A stretch of 7,253 bases of DNA. It comes from an uncultured Anaerolineae bacterium (GTDB taxonomy: Bacteria; Chloroflexota; Anaerolineae; Anaerolineales; Villigracilaceae). The position numbers and the translations under genes were made by a program. This document shows, piece by piece, positions 6,742 to 7,253 of the stretch. The notes below the pieces were generated by a model. That model was given only the letters and a program-made list of their open reading frames with translations, was not told the origin of the DNA and ran no database searches. The stretch lies in NCBI GenBank assembly GCA_903882765.1, contig CAIRYE010000225.1:1-7253 (forward strand), read 5' to 3'. Positions within the stretch are counted from its first letter, which is position 1; each line of letters begins with the position of its first letter.

Positions 6742-6788
6742 TCAGCCTAAGCTGTAAATAGAAAACAAAAAATACGCTCCTTTAGAGC
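6742..6788 (-). promoter_or_regulatory. atpA leader start: small hairpin, U tract and possible 8-codon leader ORF
   Basis: The predicted transcript begins with GCTCT-AAA-GGAGC (6788-6776), a 5-bp stem including one U-G pair. It is followed by GTATTTTTTGTTTTC. The hairpin contains AAAGGAG (6783-6777), a good Shine-Dalgarno match 8 nt before a TTG at 6768-6766 that opens an 8-codon frame (L/M-F-S-I-Y-S-L-G) ending at 6742. Either could tune entry into the operon. The stem is short and the start codon weak, so both may be chance. Confidence 0.25.
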
Positions 6789-6823
6789 CGCCTAATAATA
6801 CCTTATAGGGGCATCCTTGTAAA
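6788..6823 (-). promoter_or_regulatory. Sigma70-type promoter of the atpAGDC-mreB operon
   Basis: Read on the minus strand, TTTACA (6823-6818, 5 of 6 to TTGACA), a spacer of exactly 17 nt and TATTAT (6800-6795, 5 of 6 to TATAAT) form a near-consensus promoter. The expected start is near 6788, giving a leader of about 78 nt before the atpA ATG. A small GTAA-AG-TTAC inverted repeat (6819-6828) overlaps the -35 and might be a regulator site, but it is too short to rely on. Confidence 0.7.
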
Positions 6824-7253
6824 GTTACTTTTTTCACTTGTTGGTGATGGTGAGCTATGGTTATATCGAATTTATTTGGAGGTCGATTTCTCGCGGAGCT
6901 GGCTTAAATGCCAAGGACCGAGGAAAAAAGTTAGTTTTTTAATGCTTACCAAAGCTAATCTTGCTGGAAATATGTTAGCAAAGGAAACGTTTGTTGTTAA
7001 AACGTTTATGAGTTTGAAGGACCAACCGCATACTTGCTGATTTCTCATCAGCCGAACCGACAACTTCCTAAATCTCTCGGTATTTCCAAGTTTAACCATT
7101 ATATAAGAGAAGAATTCCCAACCTGCACGGCCTTTTTTCTCGCTTGTTTATTTGCTATTAAAAAACACCGCTGCAAAAGGAACATTTATGATCCATCGGT
7201 AAAGCTCACATAAGCGATCCCACGAAACTGAACTATTTCTTCAATTCCAACAA
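6824..7253. other. AT-rich intergenic stretch with no supported gene
   Basis: About 430 nt upstream of the atp promoter. A 75-codon minus-strand frame (6872-7099) has an ATG but no Shine-Dalgarno sequence and no family I recognise. A plus-strand frame open over 6786-7040 lacks a plausible start. A minus-strand frame open from the right edge to a TAA at 7186-7188 (reading ...EEIVQFRGIAYVSFTDGS) could be the tail of a gene lying outside, but 21 codons is too short to claim. A perfect 6-bp hairpin (GCTGAT/ATCAGC, 7036-7052) without a T tract and two AAACGTTT octamers are present. I see no tRNA, SRP RNA or similar RNA signature. Confidence 0.6.
6985..7007. repeat. Pair of identical palindromic octamers AAACGTTT
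   Basis: AAACGTTT occurs at 6985-6992 and again at 7000-7007, separated by GTTGTTA. Each copy is self-complementary, so the pair is both a direct and an inverted repeat. It lies in the gene-free region about 180 nt upstream of the atp promoter. It could be a two-site protein-binding element; no function is known. Confidence 0.4.

Noticed and set aside
5912..6757. A 281-codon open frame on the plus strand opposite atpA
   Set aside because: Antisense shadow of the alpha subunit gene; no recognisable domain and no ribosome site to support it.
7036..7052. Hammerhead-like string CTGATGAG...GAAA on the minus strand
   Set aside because: The core elements are adjacent with no stem II and no flanking stems I and III; it is a simple 6-bp hairpin.
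6872..7099. A 75-codon minus-strand frame that might be a small protein
   Set aside because: No Shine-Dalgarno sequence before its ATG, unlike the atp genes next to it, and no recognisable family; kept only as part of the unexplained spacer.

Overview
The window holds seven recognisable genes in two facing groups. On the left, reading rightwards, are the redox-sensing repressor gene rex (its first few codons lie outside the window) and a small single gene for a PhnB-like VOC-fold protein. On the right, reading leftwards, is an F1 ATP synthase cluster, atpA-atpG-atpD-atpC, followed after 9 nt by an mreB-like actin gene. The two groups converge on one hairpin at 1147-1180 that can serve as terminator for both strands.

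Organism: a bacterium of moderate GC content. The style of the ATP synthase subunits, a Rex of this type and an MreB-family gene beside atpC most resemble Chloroflexota, perhaps Anaerolineae. This is a judgement from remembered protein families, not a search result, and should be held loosely.

Layout: rex (1-633) ends in an intrinsic terminator whose stem overlaps its stop codon. A perfect 10-bp inverted repeat (668-690) sits on a probable extended -10 promoter in front of the VOC gene (713-1129). The minus-strand operon starts from a good sigma70-type promoter (-35 TTTACA, 17-nt spacer, -10 TATTAT; 6795-6823). It runs through atpA, atpG, atpD, atpC and mreB to the shared terminator, about 5.6 kb in all. 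An intercistronic hairpin separates atpD from atpC. The last ~430 nt (6824-7253) contain no gene I can support.

How the genes work together: AtpA, AtpG, AtpD and AtpC are the alpha, gamma, beta and epsilon subunits of the catalytic F1 head. The delta subunit and all Fo genes are absent from at least 540 nt upstream of atpA, so the ATP synthase genes appear split, with F1 alpha-gamma-beta-epsilon under its own promoter. The most unusual gene is the mreB homologue. It keeps the actin fold motifs, but the acidic residues of the ATPase site are replaced (EEP to QQP, DIGGGTTE to CLGGGSTQ), which suggests a non-hydrolysing MreB paralogue made together with ATP synthase. AtpA also carries a roughly 40-50 residue insertion just before the conserved GGSLTALPIIET segment. 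I found no mobile element, CRISPR array, tRNA or rRNA.
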